This document shows, piece by piece, positions 36,687 to 46,849 of a stretch of 64,000 nucleotides of DNA. Numbering within the stretch: the stretch's first letter is position 1; the number at the start of each line of letters is the position of its first letter. Source of the stretch: Prochlorococcus sp. AG-355-O17 (GTDB taxonomy: Bacteria; Cyanobacteriota; Cyanobacteriia; PCC-6307; Cyanobiaceae); the NCBI GenBank assembly GCA_003280655.1, contig QCEK01000005.1:1-64000 (forward strand), given 5' to 3'. A model generated the notes under the pieces. That model was not told the origin of the DNA, did no database searches, and saw nothing but the letters and a program-made list of their open reading frames with translations. The translations under genes were made by a program, and so were the position numbers.

Positions 36687-37142
36687 TTACTTTTTCTCAC
36701 CAATTATATGTACATTAATGATTCTTTCCTTTTGATCAAATCGATGTTCCCATAAATAAACTGCTTGCCATGTGCCAAGCATAATTTTCCCGTCTTGAAA
36801 ACTCAAAGATAAACAAGTGTTTGTTAGTGATGTTTTAATATGTGCTGGCATATCGTCAGCCCCTTCTTGATAATGTTTATAGGATATTTCTTCTCTATTT
36901 TTTGATAAGGTTAAGTAGGAATCATAGGGAACTATCGATTGCATATACTTTTTTAGGTCCCTCAGTACATTTGGATCTGCGTTCTCATTAATAGTTAAAC
37001 TGCAACTTGTATGAAGTGAAGTTAAATTTAAAATTCCGGAATCAAAATTATTTTTTTCAACACATAAATTTAAATCATATGTGATATCAATAAAACCCTC
37101 GCCATGGGTTATGAATTTTAATTTTGAAAATATTTGTTCCAT
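36687..37142 (-). CDS. YjbQ family protein (UPF0047)
   Basis: 151 residues. The conserved core SLHTSCSLTINENADPNVLRDL (about 42-63) and the HIKTSLTNTCLSLSFQDGKIMLGTWQAVYLWEHR region in outline place it in the YjbQ family, some members of which have thiamine-phosphate synthase side activity. Physiological role unclear. It is divergent from the M32 carboxypeptidase gene with about 108 bases between. Confidence 0.9.
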   Translation of the reverse strand: MEQIFSKLKFITHGEGFIDITYDLNLCVEKNNFDSGILNLTSLHTSCSLTINENADPNVLRDLKKYMQSIVPYDSYLTLSKNREEISYKHYQEGADDMPAHIKTSLTNTCLSLSFQDGKIMLGTWQAVYLWEHRFDQKERIINVHIIGEKK

Positions 37143-37250
37143 ATAAGTTAAAACTTAATTAATCAATATCCTATTATGGATAAAGATGCATGTTTTACTT
37201 CAGACATTAAAATTTTTATCTTAAGATAAATTTAATTTCAATTTAAATCC

Positions 37251-38756
37251 TTGGCTGAAACTCATTGGAATAAACTGGGTGCCTACCTCAAAGAAACACA
37301 AATATTAGGTTCAATCCAAAATACACTTTATTGGGATCAGAATACTGGAATGCCAAAGAAAGGTGCTTCTTGGAGGTCTGAACAACTTACCTATATTGCA
37401 AAAGTATTGCATGAAAGAAATTCTTCCGAGGAATTTTCTAATTTAATACAATCTGCTAAAAATGAACTAGCAGATATTGAACGAAATTCCGATAATCAAT
37501 TTTTCATAAAAGATAAAGAAAGGAATATTAGTCTTTTATTGAAGGAATTTAATAGAGAAAGAAATTTAGATCCTAAATTAGTTGAGTCTCTAGCAAAGGC
37601 AAAATCTAAAGGGTATGAAAACTGGCAAGAAGCTAAGGAAAAATCAGATTTTAAAATTTTTCTTCCTTTCTTTGAAGAATTAGTTAAATTGCGGATTGAA
37701 GAGGCAAAACAAATATCAGATCAATATTCACCATGGGAAACTTTAGCCCAACCCTTTGAGCCTGAATTAACTTTAAAGTGGCTGAATAAAATGTTTCAGC
37801 CTTTGAAAGATACTCTCCCAGAGTTGATTAGAGGGATTAATAAATCTAAGAAATATCACTGGGATTTGAGTCCCGAATCTCAACATAATTTATGTTCTCA
37901 ATTACTTGATGAGTTTGGGAGAGATAAAGATCTAGTTGTTGTTGGTAAATCTCCCCATCCTTTTTCGATTACATTAGGACCTAATGATTACAGGATTACG
38001 ACAAGAATTGTTGAAGGTGAACCATTATCAAGTTTTTTAGCAACTGCGCATGAGTGGGGGCATTCTATTTATGAGCAGGGTTTGCCATCTCAAAGTCATC
38101 AATGGTTTGCTTGGCCTTTAGGTCAAGCAACCTCTATGGGTATTCATGAAAGTCAATCTTTATTTTGGGAAAATAGAATAGTTAAATCCAAATCTTTTTC
38201 AAAAAGATTTTTTAACAAATTTGTTTCGGCTGGATGTTCTCTTAATAATTATTTAGAACTATGGAAATCTATTAATCATTTGGAAGCAGGATTAAATAGG
38301 GTTGAAGCCGATGAATTGACTTATGGCTTACACATATTAATAAGAACCGAACTTGAAATAGATTTAATTGAAAGAGGGTTACCTGCTGAAGATATTCCAA
38401 CAGAATGGAATAAAAGATATGATGAACTCCTAGGAATTAAACCATCTAATGATTCAGAAGGTTGTCTTCAAGATGTGCATTGGAGTGAAGGGGCGTTTGG
38501 ATATTTCCCCTCATATTTGTTAGGACATGTTATTAGTGCTCAAATATCTTCTCAAATGGAAAGAGACATAGGTTTGATTGACAACTTAATTGAAAATGGA
38601 GAATATCAAAAGATCATCTTTTGGTTAAAAAATAATATACATAAATATGGCAGATCAGTTAATTGTATGGAGTTGGTAAGAGCTGTAACTAATGAAGAGC
38701 TATCGCCAAACTATTTTATTAATCATTTAAGGTCTAAAGTAAATGATTTTTGCTGA
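37251..38756 (+). CDS. Metallocarboxypeptidase Taq, family M32
   Basis: 501 residues from a TTG start (37251); no ATG fits the conserved N-terminus. The zinc motif HEWGH in LATAHEWGHSIYEQG, the M32-specific HESQSLFWENRI and the ILIRTELEIDLIERGL segment are intact. These are mainly helical cytosolic carboxypeptidases of broad specificity. Length equals the family norm (about 500). Confidence 0.92.
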   Translation: MAETHWNKLGAYLKETQILGSIQNTLYWDQNTGMPKKGASWRSEQLTYIAKVLHERNSSEEFSNLIQSAKNELADIERNSDNQFFIKDKERNISLLLKEFNRERNLDPKLVESLAKAKSKGYENWQEAKEKSDFKIFLPFFEELVKLRIEEAKQISDQYSPWETLAQPFEPELTLKWLNKMFQPLKDTLPELIRGINKSKKYHWDLSPESQHNLCSQLLDEFGRDKDLVVVGKSPHPFSITLGPNDYRITTRIVEGEPLSSFLATAHEWGHSIYEQGLPSQSHQWFAWPLGQATSMGIHESQSLFWENRIVKSKSFSKRFFNKFVSAGCSLNNYLELWKSINHLEAGLNRVEADELTYGLHILIRTELEIDLIERGLPAEDIPTEWNKRYDELLGIKPSNDSEGCLQDVHWSEGAFGYFPSYLLGHVISAQISSQMERDIGLIDNLIENGEYQKIIFWLKNNIHKYGRSVNCMELVRAVTNEELSPNYFINHLRSKVNDFC

Positions 38757-38819
38757 AACATTACTTTTAAAGAATTTGGTTAGGTGTGAGGATGTAGGAT
38801 AAACAAAAATAATTTCTTG

Positions 38820-39407
38820 ATGGCAAATCTAAATCAGCCCCCAAGCAGGGTTACCCCAAACTTATTGCACATACTAAATGCTTTCACTGATAGCTCAAAT
38901 ACAATAATAAACACTATTGTTGAATTGAACTCTAATACCATAAATAAATATGAATTAATTACAGAAACGGGCCATCTTAAACTTGATAGGGTAGGTTATT
39001 CATCACTTGCGTATCCTTTTGCTTATGGATGTATTCCAAGGACATGGGATGAAGATGGAGATCCGCTTGATGTAGAAATTGTTGGGGTAACTGAGCCATT
39101 GATACCCGGATCAATTGTGGAAGCAAGGATTATTGGGGTGATGAAATTTGATGATGGTGGAGAGGTCGATGATAAGGTAATAGCGGTTCTTTCAGATGAT
39201 AAAAGAATGGATCATATCTCAAGTTATGAAGACCTTGGAGGTCATTGGTTAAAAGAAACAAAGTATTATTGGGAGCACTACAAAGATCTAAAAAAACCAG
39301 GAACATGTACTGTCAATGGTTTTTTTGGGATAGAAGAAGCTGTTAAAGTGATTAAAGATTGTGAAGAGAGATACAAAAAAGAAATTGATCCTAAATTAGT
39401 AAATTAA
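38820..39407 (+). CDS. Inorganic pyrophosphatase, family I, divergent but catalytically complete copy
   Basis: 195 residues from ATG 38820. Hydrolyses PPi to phosphate. Aligning by eye to the E. coli enzyme, all key positions are kept: Lys and Glu in NKYELI, Arg in KLDRVG, the YPFAYG tyrosine, three Asp in DGDPLD, Asp-Asp-Lys in DGGEVDDK and the Tyr-Lys of HYKDL. The N-terminus is about 15 residues longer than usual. A second family-I enzyme at 54152 lacks two of these residues. Confidence 0.9.
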   Translation: MANLNQPPSRVTPNLLHILNAFTDSSNTIINTIVELNSNTINKYELITETGHLKLDRVGYSSLAYPFAYGCIPRTWDEDGDPLDVEIVGVTEPLIPGSIVEARIIGVMKFDDGGEVDDKVIAVLSDDKRMDHISSYEDLGGHWLKETKYYWEHYKDLKKPGTCTVNGFFGIEEAVKVIKDCEERYKKEIDPKLVN

Positions 39408-39414
39408 CTAATTT
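39393..39414 (+). terminator. Hairpin at the end of the first pyrophosphatase gene
   Basis: AAATTAGT pairs with ACTAATTT across a 6-base loop, followed by TATTTTT. The structure spans the stop codon and lies just before the convergent hemC stop. Short and A/T-rich, so a modest terminator. Confidence 0.55.
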
Positions 39415-40364
39415 TATTTTTCTCTAAATTTTTCAAATATTTCGCTTAGTATTTCTTCGGCACCTTGCTGCTTTAATTTTTTTGCTAGTTCTTTGCCTAC
39501 TTCTTCGGGATCATTAATATTGCCAATATATTGATCTTTAATAAGCCTTTCTCCATCAAGAGATGCAACCATTCCAGTAAGGCAAAGTTGTTCATTCTGA
39601 ATTTTACTATTCACACCTATTGGGACTTGGCATCCACCTTCAAGCTCTCTTAAAAAAGCCCTTTCTGCTAGACATCTTTGACTGGTGGGTTTATCTTCTA
39701 AGATATTTATAATTTCTAAAACTTTTTTATCATCAGATTTACATTCAATGCCTAGTGCTCCTTGGCCAACGGCATGAAGGGAAACTTCACTTGGGATAAT
39801 CTGGTGAATTCTTGATTCAAAGCCTAATCTCTTTAAACCAGCGGCCGCGAGAATTATACAATCAAATTCTCCTGCATCTAATTTTTCAATTCTTGTAATA
39901 ACATTTCCCCTAATATCTTTGAATACAAGATTTGGGTACTTATTTCTTAATTGTGCAAGTCTTCTTAGGGAGCTTGTTCCAACAATCGAGCCTTCAGGTA
40001 AGTTTTCTAATTTATAACAGTCATTTTTTTTGTTTACTACTAAAGCATCTGCAGGATCCTCCCTTTTTGTAATGCATCCTAATTTAAGGCCATTAGGCAA
40101 ATTGGTTGGTAAATCTTTTAGAGAATGTACTGCTATATCTGCATGGCCTACTAGCATTTGTGCTTCAAGTTCTTTTGTAAATAAGCCTTTGTCGCCTATT
40201 TTCGCTAAGGCTACATCAAGGATTTTGTCACCTTGAGTTGCCATAGCTTCTATAGATACCTCTAAATTGGGAATATTCCTTTCTAGTTGATCCTTAACCC
40301 ATAAAGTTTGAACCATTGCTAGCTTACTTCTTCTACTAGCTATTTTCAGCTTAAAATTAGTCAT
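39414..40364 (-). CDS. hemC: Porphobilinogen deaminase (hydroxymethylbilane synthase)
   Basis: 316 residues. Polymerises four porphobilinogens into hydroxymethylbilane. Visible are the N-terminal [11 protein letters not shown], the [15 protein letters not shown] active-site segment and the dipyrromethane-cofactor cysteine in [10 protein letters not shown] (about 243). Length and order match HemC. It lies 96 bases downstream of rpoD on the same strand. Confidence 0.96.
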   Translation of the reverse strand: MTNFKLKIASRRSKLAMVQTLWVKDQLERNIPNLEVSIEAMATQGDKILDVALAKIGDKGLFTKELEAQMLVGHADIAVHSLKDLPTNLPNGLKLGCITKREDPADALVVNKKNDCYKLENLPEGSIVGTSSLRRLAQLRNKYPNLVFKDIRGNVITRIEKLDAGEFDCIILAAAGLKRLGFESRIHQIIPSEVSLHAVGQGALGIECKSDDKKVLEIINILEDKPTSQRCLAERAFLRELEGGCQVPIGVNSKIQNEQLCLTGMVASLDGERLIKDQYIGNINDPEEVGKELAKKLKQQGAEEILSEIFEKFREK

Positions 40365-40460
40365 TAAATATTATTTTGAGTTTGAATAAAAATTAAGTCG
40401 AATTTATTTTAAGCTATTATTTTGCCAGTTTTTAAAGCTAATTATTATACTTAACTTTTT

Positions 40461-41648
40461 TTATTTTATATATTCTTTTAAAACCCCATTTCGATTTGGA
40501 TGTCTAAGTTTTCTTAGGGCTTTTGCCTCTATTTGTCTAATTCTTTCTCTCGTCACATCAAAAATCTGGCCAATTTCTTCAAGAGTTTTCATTCTTCCAT
40601 CATCAATTCCATATCTCAATCTGAGAACATCTCTTTCTCTTGGACTAAGAGTGGCTAATACTCCTTCCAAATCTTCTCTTAGTAAAGTTTTAGAAACATC
40701 TTGCTCTGGATTCTCTATATCGGCCTCTATAAAGTCTCCTAGTCTTGAGTCTTCTTCTTTCCCTATTGGAGTTTCTAAAGAAATAGGAAGTTGCGCACTT
40801 TTAGCTATAAATCTTAATTTTTCGATTGTCATTTCCATACTCTCAGCGATTTCTTCTTCACTAGGTTTCCTGCCAAATTCTTGGCTAAGAACTTTTGTGG
40901 TTTTTTTAATTCTGGATATTGTCTCGTATAAGTGAACTGGCAATCTAATAGTTCTACTTTGATCCGCAATTGCTCTTGTAATGGCTTGGCGAATCCACCA
41001 AGTTGCATATGTAGAGAACTTATAACCTTTTTCATGGTCGAATTTTTCCGCTGCCCTAATTAGACCCAAACTTCCTTCTTGGATTAAATCTTGAAATGAT
41101 AAACCTCTATTCATATATTTTTTAGCAATGGAAACAACTAATCTTAAATTTGATTGCACCATTTTTTCTTTAGCTCTCCTTCCTAAGAGAAGTCTTCTTC
41201 TAAATTTGGAAAGAGGCATATCTATTAACTCGGCCCATTCTCTAACAGATGGGAAATGTCCCTTTTCTGACTCATATTGAGTTGCCAGCTCCTCTAATTG
41301 GAGTAAGTCAGCAATTTTTCTTGCAAGCTCAATTTCTTCATCTGGTCTTAAAAGTCTAATTCTTCCAATTTCTTGTAGATAAACTCTTATTGAATCTTCA
41401 GTGTAGATACCTTTTGGCCCAAGCTTTATATTTCCGAGCCCTTTATCTTCTTCTTCAGAATCACTAAATTCATTATTATTATTATTTTCAATACTGCTTT
41501 CGTTTAATTCAGAAGATGTCTGTAAATTTTGAATATTTTCTTTACCATCTCCTTCAACTACTGTTTCTAAATTTGTATTAATTTTTTTATTGACCTTTTT
41601 TTTTGAACTAGGCTTGGAATTCTTTGATTCTGCTGCGACTGGACACAT
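40461..41648 (-). CDS. rpoD: RNA polymerase principal sigma factor (RpoD/SigA)
   Basis: 395 residues. Primary sigma-70 factor: region 1.2 ([16 protein letters not shown]), region 2 with [20 protein letters not shown] and [17 protein letters not shown], region 3, and region 4 ending in the helix-turn-helix [19 protein letters not shown]. Region 1.1 is replaced by a Ser/Lys/Asn-rich tail of about 75 residues. An AAAGGAG ribosome-binding site lies 7 bases before ATG 41648, strong for this genome. Recognises -35/-10 promoters such as the one at 41782. Confidence 0.97.
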   Translation of the reverse strand: MCPVAAESKNSKPSSKKKVNKKINTNLETVVEGDGKENIQNLQTSSELNESSIENNNNNEFSDSEEEDKGLGNIKLGPKGIYTEDSIRVYLQEIGRIRLLRPDEEIELARKIADLLQLEELATQYESEKGHFPSVREWAELIDMPLSKFRRRLLLGRRAKEKMVQSNLRLVVSIAKKYMNRGLSFQDLIQEGSLGLIRAAEKFDHEKGYKFSTYATWWIRQAITRAIADQSRTIRLPVHLYETISRIKKTTKVLSQEFGRKPSEEEIAESMEMTIEKLRFIAKSAQLPISLETPIGKEEDSRLGDFIEADIENPEQDVSKTLLREDLEGVLATLSPRERDVLRLRYGIDDGRMKTLEEIGQIFDVTRERIRQIEAKALRKLRHPNRNGVLKEYIK

Positions 41649-41781
41649 AATTTACTCCTTTCTACGGTGAATTTAACTAGATAAAATTTTATTTAGGGCT
41701 AATTTGAACATTTAGTAGTAAAGTCCCCTTAATGTTTAAAAAACTTTTTCACAAAATGAGAACTAAGAAAAGTTTTCTAAA

Positions 41782-41810
41782 TTGCTGAAAAATTTAAATA
41801 GTGCTATAGA
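41782..41810 (+). promoter_or_regulatory. Sigma-70 promoter: TTGCTG, 17-bp spacer, TATAGA
   Basis: -35 box at 41782-41787 and -10 box at 41805-41810 with the optimal 17-base spacer; predicted transcription start near 41817. It points into the structured region before priA. Few spots in this AT-rich window offer both boxes at ideal spacing next to a structured segment. Confidence 0.55.
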
Positions 41811-41816
41811 TTACCT

Positions 41817-41966
41817 AAAGTAAAAAGTCTTGGGATTTCTCAGACAGGCAGATCATTTTTGAATTTTCAGTCAATGATCAGAGCTTCATGTCTCCCTTAA
41901 GAGCAGGATACTTACAATGTGCAAAAAACACTTTGTGGAATGTTCAACAATCCAATACTAAGAAAA
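41817..41966 (+). ncRNA. Candidate structured RNA, possibly 6S RNA
   Basis: The 322-base gap between rpoD and priA holds no protein gene but a strongly pairing segment. AGTCTTGGGATT (41826) pairs with AATCCAATACT (41949) as a closing stem with one mismatch and one bulge; inside are AGACA/TGTCT (41842/41889), GATCATT/AATGATC (41851/41873) and, on the 3' side, ACAATGTG/CACTTTGT (41914/41929). A long rod with a closing stem, an apical hairpin and a side hairpin in the 3' half of an internal loop recalls 6S RNA, and a good promoter precedes it. It could instead be a structured 5' leader of priA. Identity is inference from structure. Confidence 0.5.
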
Positions 41967-41970
41967 AGTT

Positions 41971-44247
41971 TTGAAGCCGGCAAGTAATCAGTTTTTAAAT
42001 ATCTCCTATAAATTGGAAATTTTGCTTGATATAGGTAGTAGTAATGAAAGCTTTTACTATTTAGATGGAAATAATCTTGGAGCAGAAGTTGGAGATATTG
42101 TAAGTGTGAGACTAAGGGGGAGATTATTGAATGGGTTGGTGATTTCCAAAAAAGACTTTTCGACAATCAATAATGATGAATCAAATATTACTGGAGGTAA
42201 AAACATAAGATATTTGTTTGTTGAAGGTATTTTGCAGAAAAAAATAATTGATGAATCTTGGAGAGAATTGATAGACTTCCTAGCTTCTTTTTATATGGTT
42301 AGTAATTTAAAAATGTTTAAAACTGCATTTCCTCCTGGCTGGATTGGTAAATATAAAAATTTCTCTAAAGGTTTTAAAGATCAAATATGGATTGAAACTA
42401 AAAAAGAATTTGATATTAAGAAAAATGGATTAACCAAAAAAGAATTTTTTTTAATGGATACTTTATCTAAAAAAGGTAATTGGCAAAGTGAATTAATAAA
42501 GTCTGGTTTTAATTACACTCTAATTAACTCAATGGTCAGTAAAAATTATCTTGCTAAATCTAAAAGAAAAAAAAATATAAATAGTAAATTAAATTCCTTT
42601 GTAAAGGATCATATTGCAACGAAAAAACCAAATTTTACAGATGAGCAAAAAATTGCATTTCAAGAATTTCAAACAATGAAACCAGGAGATGCATTACTTC
42701 TTTGGGGCGAAACAGGTTCAGGTAAAACAGAAGTGTATATGAGAATTGCTGAAGATCAATTTCTTAAGAAAAAAAGTTGTTTGATACTAGCCCCAGAAAT
42801 TGGATTAATTCCTCAACTTATTGATAGGTTTAGTAGGCGATTTAATAATGTCGTTTACGAATATCATAGTAATTGTTCTCCCGATCATAGAACTTTAGTT
42901 TGGAAGAAAATTATTAATGCTAATGAACCTTTAATAGTAATAGGTACAAGGTCTGCCGTTTTTCTTCCAATCAAAAATCTGGGATTAATAATAATGGATG
43001 AAGAACATGATGTTTCTTATAAGCAAGATAGTCCTATGCCTTGCTATGACGCGAGAGAGATTGCTATTGAAATAGTAAAAAGGAATTCTGCAAAGTTAAT
43101 TTTTGGGAGTGCAACCCCATCAATGAAGACCTGGAAAAAGTGTATTTTTGAAAGGAATTTTAAATTGGTAAGAATGATTCAAAGGATATCCAGTAATGAG
43201 ACTCCTGAAATAAAAATTATCGATATGCGGGATGAGTTCAAGAAGGGAAATATGAAAATCTTTTCCAATGAATTATTACAATTGCTTCCTCAACTACGCT
43301 TAAAAAAAGAGCAAGCAATAATTTTGATCCCTAGGAGGGGGCATAGTGGATTTTTAAGTTGTAGAAATTGCGGATATTTAATAAATTGCCCCAACTGTGA
43401 CGTTCCTTTATCAGTTCATCTCGGATCAAAAGGGAAAAAATGGTTAAGGTGTCATTGGTGTGATCATAAATCAAGATTGATCAATCGTTGCCCAGATTGT
43501 CATTCAACTGCTTTCAAACCTTTTGGAATTGGTACGCAAAGGGTAATAGAGTTTTTAAATGAAGAATTTCCTGACTTAAGAGTACTTCGCTTTGATAGAG
43601 ATACAACTTCAGGAAAGGATGGTCATAGAGATATTCTTTCAAAGTTTTCTAAAGGTGATGCTGATATTCTTGTCGGTACTCAGATGTTGGCAAAAGGCAT
43701 TGACATCCCCAATATTACTCTTTCAGTCGTTATTGCAGCAGATGGGCTGCTTCATCGCCCAGATATTTCAGCAGAAGAAAAATCATTACAATTATTTTTG
43801 CAAGTAGCAGGAAGGGCCGGCAGGGCACAAAAAAAAGGGAAAGTAATTTTTCAAACATATAAACCTAACCACCCGGTGATTTCGTATCTTCAAAAAAGAG
43901 ATTATGAAAGATTTTTAATTGAAAACTCGAGATTGAGAAAGGATGCTAATTTATTCCCATTTTGCACAATTTGCCTACTTAAATTATCAGGTGAAAATTA
44001 TGAATTAACTGAGTCAATTGCAATAAAATTAGCAAAATATCTACTCAGTTTTTGTGAGAAAAAGAACTGGAAATTAATTGGTCCTGCCCCTAGTTTAATA
44101 GCTAAAGTCGGTAAAAAATTTAGATGGCAGATATTAATACATGGTCCTGAAGGAACAAAGATACCTTTACCTGATAGATCAATATTATGGAAACTTATTC
44201 CAAAAAATGTTTTTTTAACAATAGATGTTAATCCAGCAGAGTTGTAA
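41971..44247 (+). CDS. priA: Primosomal protein N' (replication restart helicase PriA)
   Basis: 758 residues from TTG 41971. Superfamily 2 helicase that reloads the replisome at stalled forks. N-terminal 3'-DNA-binding domain (about 10-110), Walker A GETGSGKTE (about 246-254), DEEH box (IIMDEEHD), and eight Cys in the paired zinc motifs (CRNCGYLINCPNC, CHWC, CPDC) all present, then the helicase C domain with VGTQMLAKGIDIPNI and QVAGRAGRA. The start lies at the 3' end of the candidate structured RNA, so its ribosome-binding region may be structured. Confidence 0.95.
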   Translation: MKPASNQFLNISYKLEILLDIGSSNESFYYLDGNNLGAEVGDIVSVRLRGRLLNGLVISKKDFSTINNDESNITGGKNIRYLFVEGILQKKIIDESWRELIDFLASFYMVSNLKMFKTAFPPGWIGKYKNFSKGFKDQIWIETKKEFDIKKNGLTKKEFFLMDTLSKKGNWQSELIKSGFNYTLINSMVSKNYLAKSKRKKNINSKLNSFVKDHIATKKPNFTDEQKIAFQEFQTMKPGDALLLWGETGSGKTEVYMRIAEDQFLKKKSCLILAPEIGLIPQLIDRFSRRFNNVVYEYHSNCSPDHRTLVWKKIINANEPLIVIGTRSAVFLPIKNLGLIIMDEEHDVSYKQDSPMPCYDAREIAIEIVKRNSAKLIFGSATPSMKTWKKCIFERNFKLVRMIQRISSNETPEIKIIDMRDEFKKGNMKIFSNELLQLLPQLRLKKEQAIILIPRRGHSGFLSCRNCGYLINCPNCDVPLSVHLGSKGKKWLRCHWCDHKSRLINRCPDCHSTAFKPFGIGTQRVIEFLNEEFPDLRVLRFDRDTTSGKDGHRDILSKFSKGDADILVGTQMLAKGIDIPNITLSVVIAADGLLHRPDISAEEKSLQLFLQVAGRAGRAQKKGKVIFQTYKPNHPVISYLQKRDYERFLIENSRLRKDANLFPFCTICLLKLSGENYELTESIAIKLAKYLLSFCEKKNWKLIGPAPSLIAKVGKKFRWQILIHGPEGTKIPLPDRSILWKLIPKNVFLTIDVNPAEL

Positions 44248-45357
44248 TTAATTTGATGGAAGTTGAGGTAAATCTGAACCTAATTTAAATCTATAGAATC
44301 TTAATAAATAAGCCAATATTATAATTATTAAAATAATAGATATCCCAATCAAGAGTTTGTTGAGGCTCCAGAAAGAAAATTCAAGACTATTTATCCGCCC
44401 TTGATTTAAATCCCAAATTATTAGATTTTTTGTGATTTCTAAATTTGAATTATTTTTATCGGCAAGGATAGCTTTATTAGGGTGAATAATTTTGAAAATG
44501 AGTTCTAAATTATCAATGCCTTTAATAGAATTTAGATCCAAATCTAACCTGTAAAAGTATTTTTTAAAAAAAATAAAGTTTTTTTGAGTAGTATTAATTT
44601 CTAAATTTGTTGATTCTCCCGCTAACTTTCCAGCTGTATTTTGGGTGATTTTAAGAACTTGCTTTGCATCCTCTAAATTGAGATTTTTATGTTTCAAAGA
44701 AAAGGTTGATTCGTCTTGTTCAATTTCTGCGTCAGGAAAAATATCTTTCATCTTCTCTTCAAATTTTAATTGCCAAGGAAATTTTTTTATGTATTTACTC
44801 TCTATAACTAAATTATTAGTTATGGAATCAAGTTCACTAAGATCAAGGGTATCCTCAATTTTTACGCAGCCACTTAAAAGTGGAATTAATAATAATAGTA
44901 TTAAAAAAATGATCAGTGAAAAGCCTTTCTGAAAGGGTTTTGTTTCACCAGTTGGTGTCTCAGTTATATTAATAAATTTTTTTTTCTTCAATACCTCTTT
45001 TTTTTTGCGCAGTGACTTAAGAGAGTTTTTTTTGAGTGATGGGTCGCTTTCAAACTGTACGTTCCAATTTTCTGGCTTTTTAATGTCAGGAGAGTCTATA
45101 ACTTCCATCAAATATTTTGCATTTTCTCTCGTCTTATTATCGTATGATTTTAGAAGTTCTTTACAAAACCTTTTAGCCTCCTCCCTTTTATTGGTACCAC
45201 ATAGAGCAGTAATTAAGATTGTTCTTAAATTTACTCCCTCTTTGCTTGATAAAGGAAATGATTCGATTATGGGCAAAAGAAATTCAATGCAATAATCATA
45301 CTCACCTTTAGCTAAAGCAAGTTCTACTTTTTCTAAAACTTGCTCATAAGTTTTCAT
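44248..45357 (-). CDS. TPR-like plus DUF3153-type membrane protein
   Basis: 369 residues in two parts. Residues 1-100 form TPR-like helical pairs (ALAKGEYDYCIEFLLPIIESFP); then a basic linker and a membrane segment ending LLIPLLSGCVKIEDTLDLS at about 165, which reads like an internal lipobox, a beta-rich domain of about 160 residues of the DUF3153 type (from memory) and a C-terminal membrane helix (337-355). It abuts priA convergently and lies 3 bases from argB. Function unknown. Confidence 0.7.
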   Translation of the reverse strand: MKTYEQVLEKVELALAKGEYDYCIEFLLPIIESFPLSSKEGVNLRTILITALCGTNKREEAKRFCKELLKSYDNKTRENAKYLMEVIDSPDIKKPENWNVQFESDPSLKKNSLKSLRKKKEVLKKKKFINITETPTGETKPFQKGFSLIIFLILLLLIPLLSGCVKIEDTLDLSELDSITNNLVIESKYIKKFPWQLKFEEKMKDIFPDAEIEQDESTFSLKHKNLNLEDAKQVLKITQNTAGKLAGESTNLEINTTQKNFIFFKKYFYRLDLDLNSIKGIDNLELIFKIIHPNKAILADKNNSNLEITKNLIIWDLNQGRINSLEFSFWSLNKLLIGISIILIIIILAYLLRFYRFKLGSDLPQLPSN

Positions 45358-45360
45358 GGG

Positions 45361-46212
45361 TTAGGCGACTATCATTGTACCTATTCCGGAATTTGTAAAA
45401 ATCTCAAGAAGTAATGAATGTTCTATTCTTCCATCAATTATATGAGCTGCTTTGACTCCTTGGGCTAAAGCTCTTATACAGCATTCTGTCTTTGGAATCA
45501 TACCTTCAGTCACAATTTTTTTATCAATAAAATCCCTTGCCTCTTTGAGATTAGTTTTTTCAACAAGACTATTTTTGTTATCTTTTTCTTTTAAAATTCC
45601 TTGAGTATCAGTAAGAAGAATAAGTTTTTCTGCATTTATTGCAGCAGCAATTTCTCCAGCAACAAAATCTGCATTAATGTTATGGGAAATACCCTCCATG
45701 GTTGATCCAATGCTAGAAATAATTGGGATGTATCCTTTAGAAATAAGAGGATCTAATATTTCAGGATTGATTTTTGTAACCTCTCCCACTAACCCATGGC
45801 TACCATCTCCTAGTTCTCTAGATTGAATTAAGTTGCCATCAAGACCTGATATTCCCACAGCTGAGGAACCAGTTTTATTAATCCCTTTTACAATTTGTTT
45901 GTTAACTCTACCCATTAGAACCATCTCGACAATTTCCATTGTTTTTTGATCAGTAATTCTTAATCCATTTTCGAATTTAGGAGATATTTCTAATTTCTTT
46001 AACCAATTATTAATCTCTGGTCCACCTCCATGAATTACTATTGGACAAACACCAACGGTTGATAAAAGTGCAATGTCTCTAAAAAAAGCATTTTTTAAAT
46101 TATCATTCTCCATAACAGAACCACCATACTTGATAACAATTTTTCTACCTGAGAAACTTTGTATATATGGAAGTGCTTCGCTTAATATTGATACTCTTTG
46201 AGAGTCATTCAT
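45361..46212 (-). CDS. argB: Acetylglutamate kinase
   Basis: 283 residues, amino acid kinase fold. Phosphorylates N-acetylglutamate in arginine synthesis; in cyanobacteria it is the classical target of PII (GlnB). The motifs IKYGGSVM (23-30), IHGGGPEIN and the DTQGIL segment are intact, as is the N-terminal helix used for arginine-sensitive hexamer formation ([15 protein letters not shown]). Whether the PII-binding surface is kept cannot be judged by eye. Confidence 0.96.
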   Translation of the reverse strand: MNDSQRVSILSEALPYIQSFSGRKIVIKYGGSVMENDNLKNAFFRDIALLSTVGVCPIVIHGGGPEINNWLKKLEISPKFENGLRITDQKTMEIVEMVLMGRVNKQIVKGINKTGSSAVGISGLDGNLIQSRELGDGSHGLVGEVTKINPEILDPLISKGYIPIISSIGSTMEGISHNINADFVAGEIAAAINAEKLILLTDTQGILKEKDNKNSLVEKTNLKEARDFIDKKIVTEGMIPKTECCIRALAQGVKAAHIIDGRIEHSLLLEIFTNSGIGTMIVA

Positions 46213-46276
46213 TATTTAAATTTATTAAAACTTGATTGAATTGAGAAATTAGGTTTTTACAAATATATCCCTATAT

Positions 46277-46807
46277 TCAATAAAAGAGAATAAAATCAAA
46301 TTCTTTTTTATTATGGTCGATGACAAATTCTGATTCAAGACCTTTGACGAAAAACCTATTCAATCTTTCTTGTTTTTCAATCCATTTTTCTAGAGGGACA
46401 GCGTTTAATTCAAAACGCATTCTGAGACCATTTTTTTCTTCCTTTGTAATTTCTTCTATTTCTTTTAATTGAGGTGGGTTATCCTCGTCCCACAAATTTA
46501 AAGATTCTAATGAAGATTCAAGATGAGCTTTTATCCCATACCGCCATCTTGTAACATCTTTAACTAATGCTGTAAGTTCTTTTGGTCTATTAAATTTATT
46601 TGTCGCAAAATTTGTCTTATCAAACAACTCTACAGGAGGTATTTCAGAAGTCTTTAAGCCTAATCCAATTAGAAAAATAGGTACTCCATAAAAAAAAGTA
46701 GGTACACTTAAATTCACTGAGTCTGTAAAATAAGCAGTCATTCCTACAAAAGCTAATATACCCCCAGCGGTTACGATTAAGTTTCCAGGAGATAAGTAGT
46801 TCTTCAT
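46277..46807 (-). CDS. DUF2854-type membrane protein
   Basis: 176 residues: two adjacent N-terminal membrane helices (about 8-26 and 34-52, with FFYGVPIFLIGLGLKTSEIPP between and after) and a soluble C-terminal domain of about 110 residues (RWRYGIKAHLESSLESLNLW). I associate this pattern with DUF2854, found in cyanobacteria and chloroplasts, but from memory. Function unknown. Divergent from a small acidic gene. Confidence 0.75.
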   Translation of the reverse strand: MKNYLSPGNLIVTAGGILAFVGMTAYFTDSVNLSVPTFFYGVPIFLIGLGLKTSEIPPVELFDKTNFATNKFNRPKELTALVKDVTRWRYGIKAHLESSLESLNLWDEDNPPQLKEIEEITKEEKNGLRMRFELNAVPLEKWIEKQERLNRFFVKGLESEFVIDHNKKEFDFILFY

Positions 46808-46849
46808 TTTGATTTAGTAGAATGAGTTTTAATTGGGCTAACAAGTATT

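Noticed and set aside
41912-42166. 84-codon - strand ORF at the priA start
   Set aside because: Antisense to the well-conserved PriA N-terminus and the structured RNA; no recognisable protein features.
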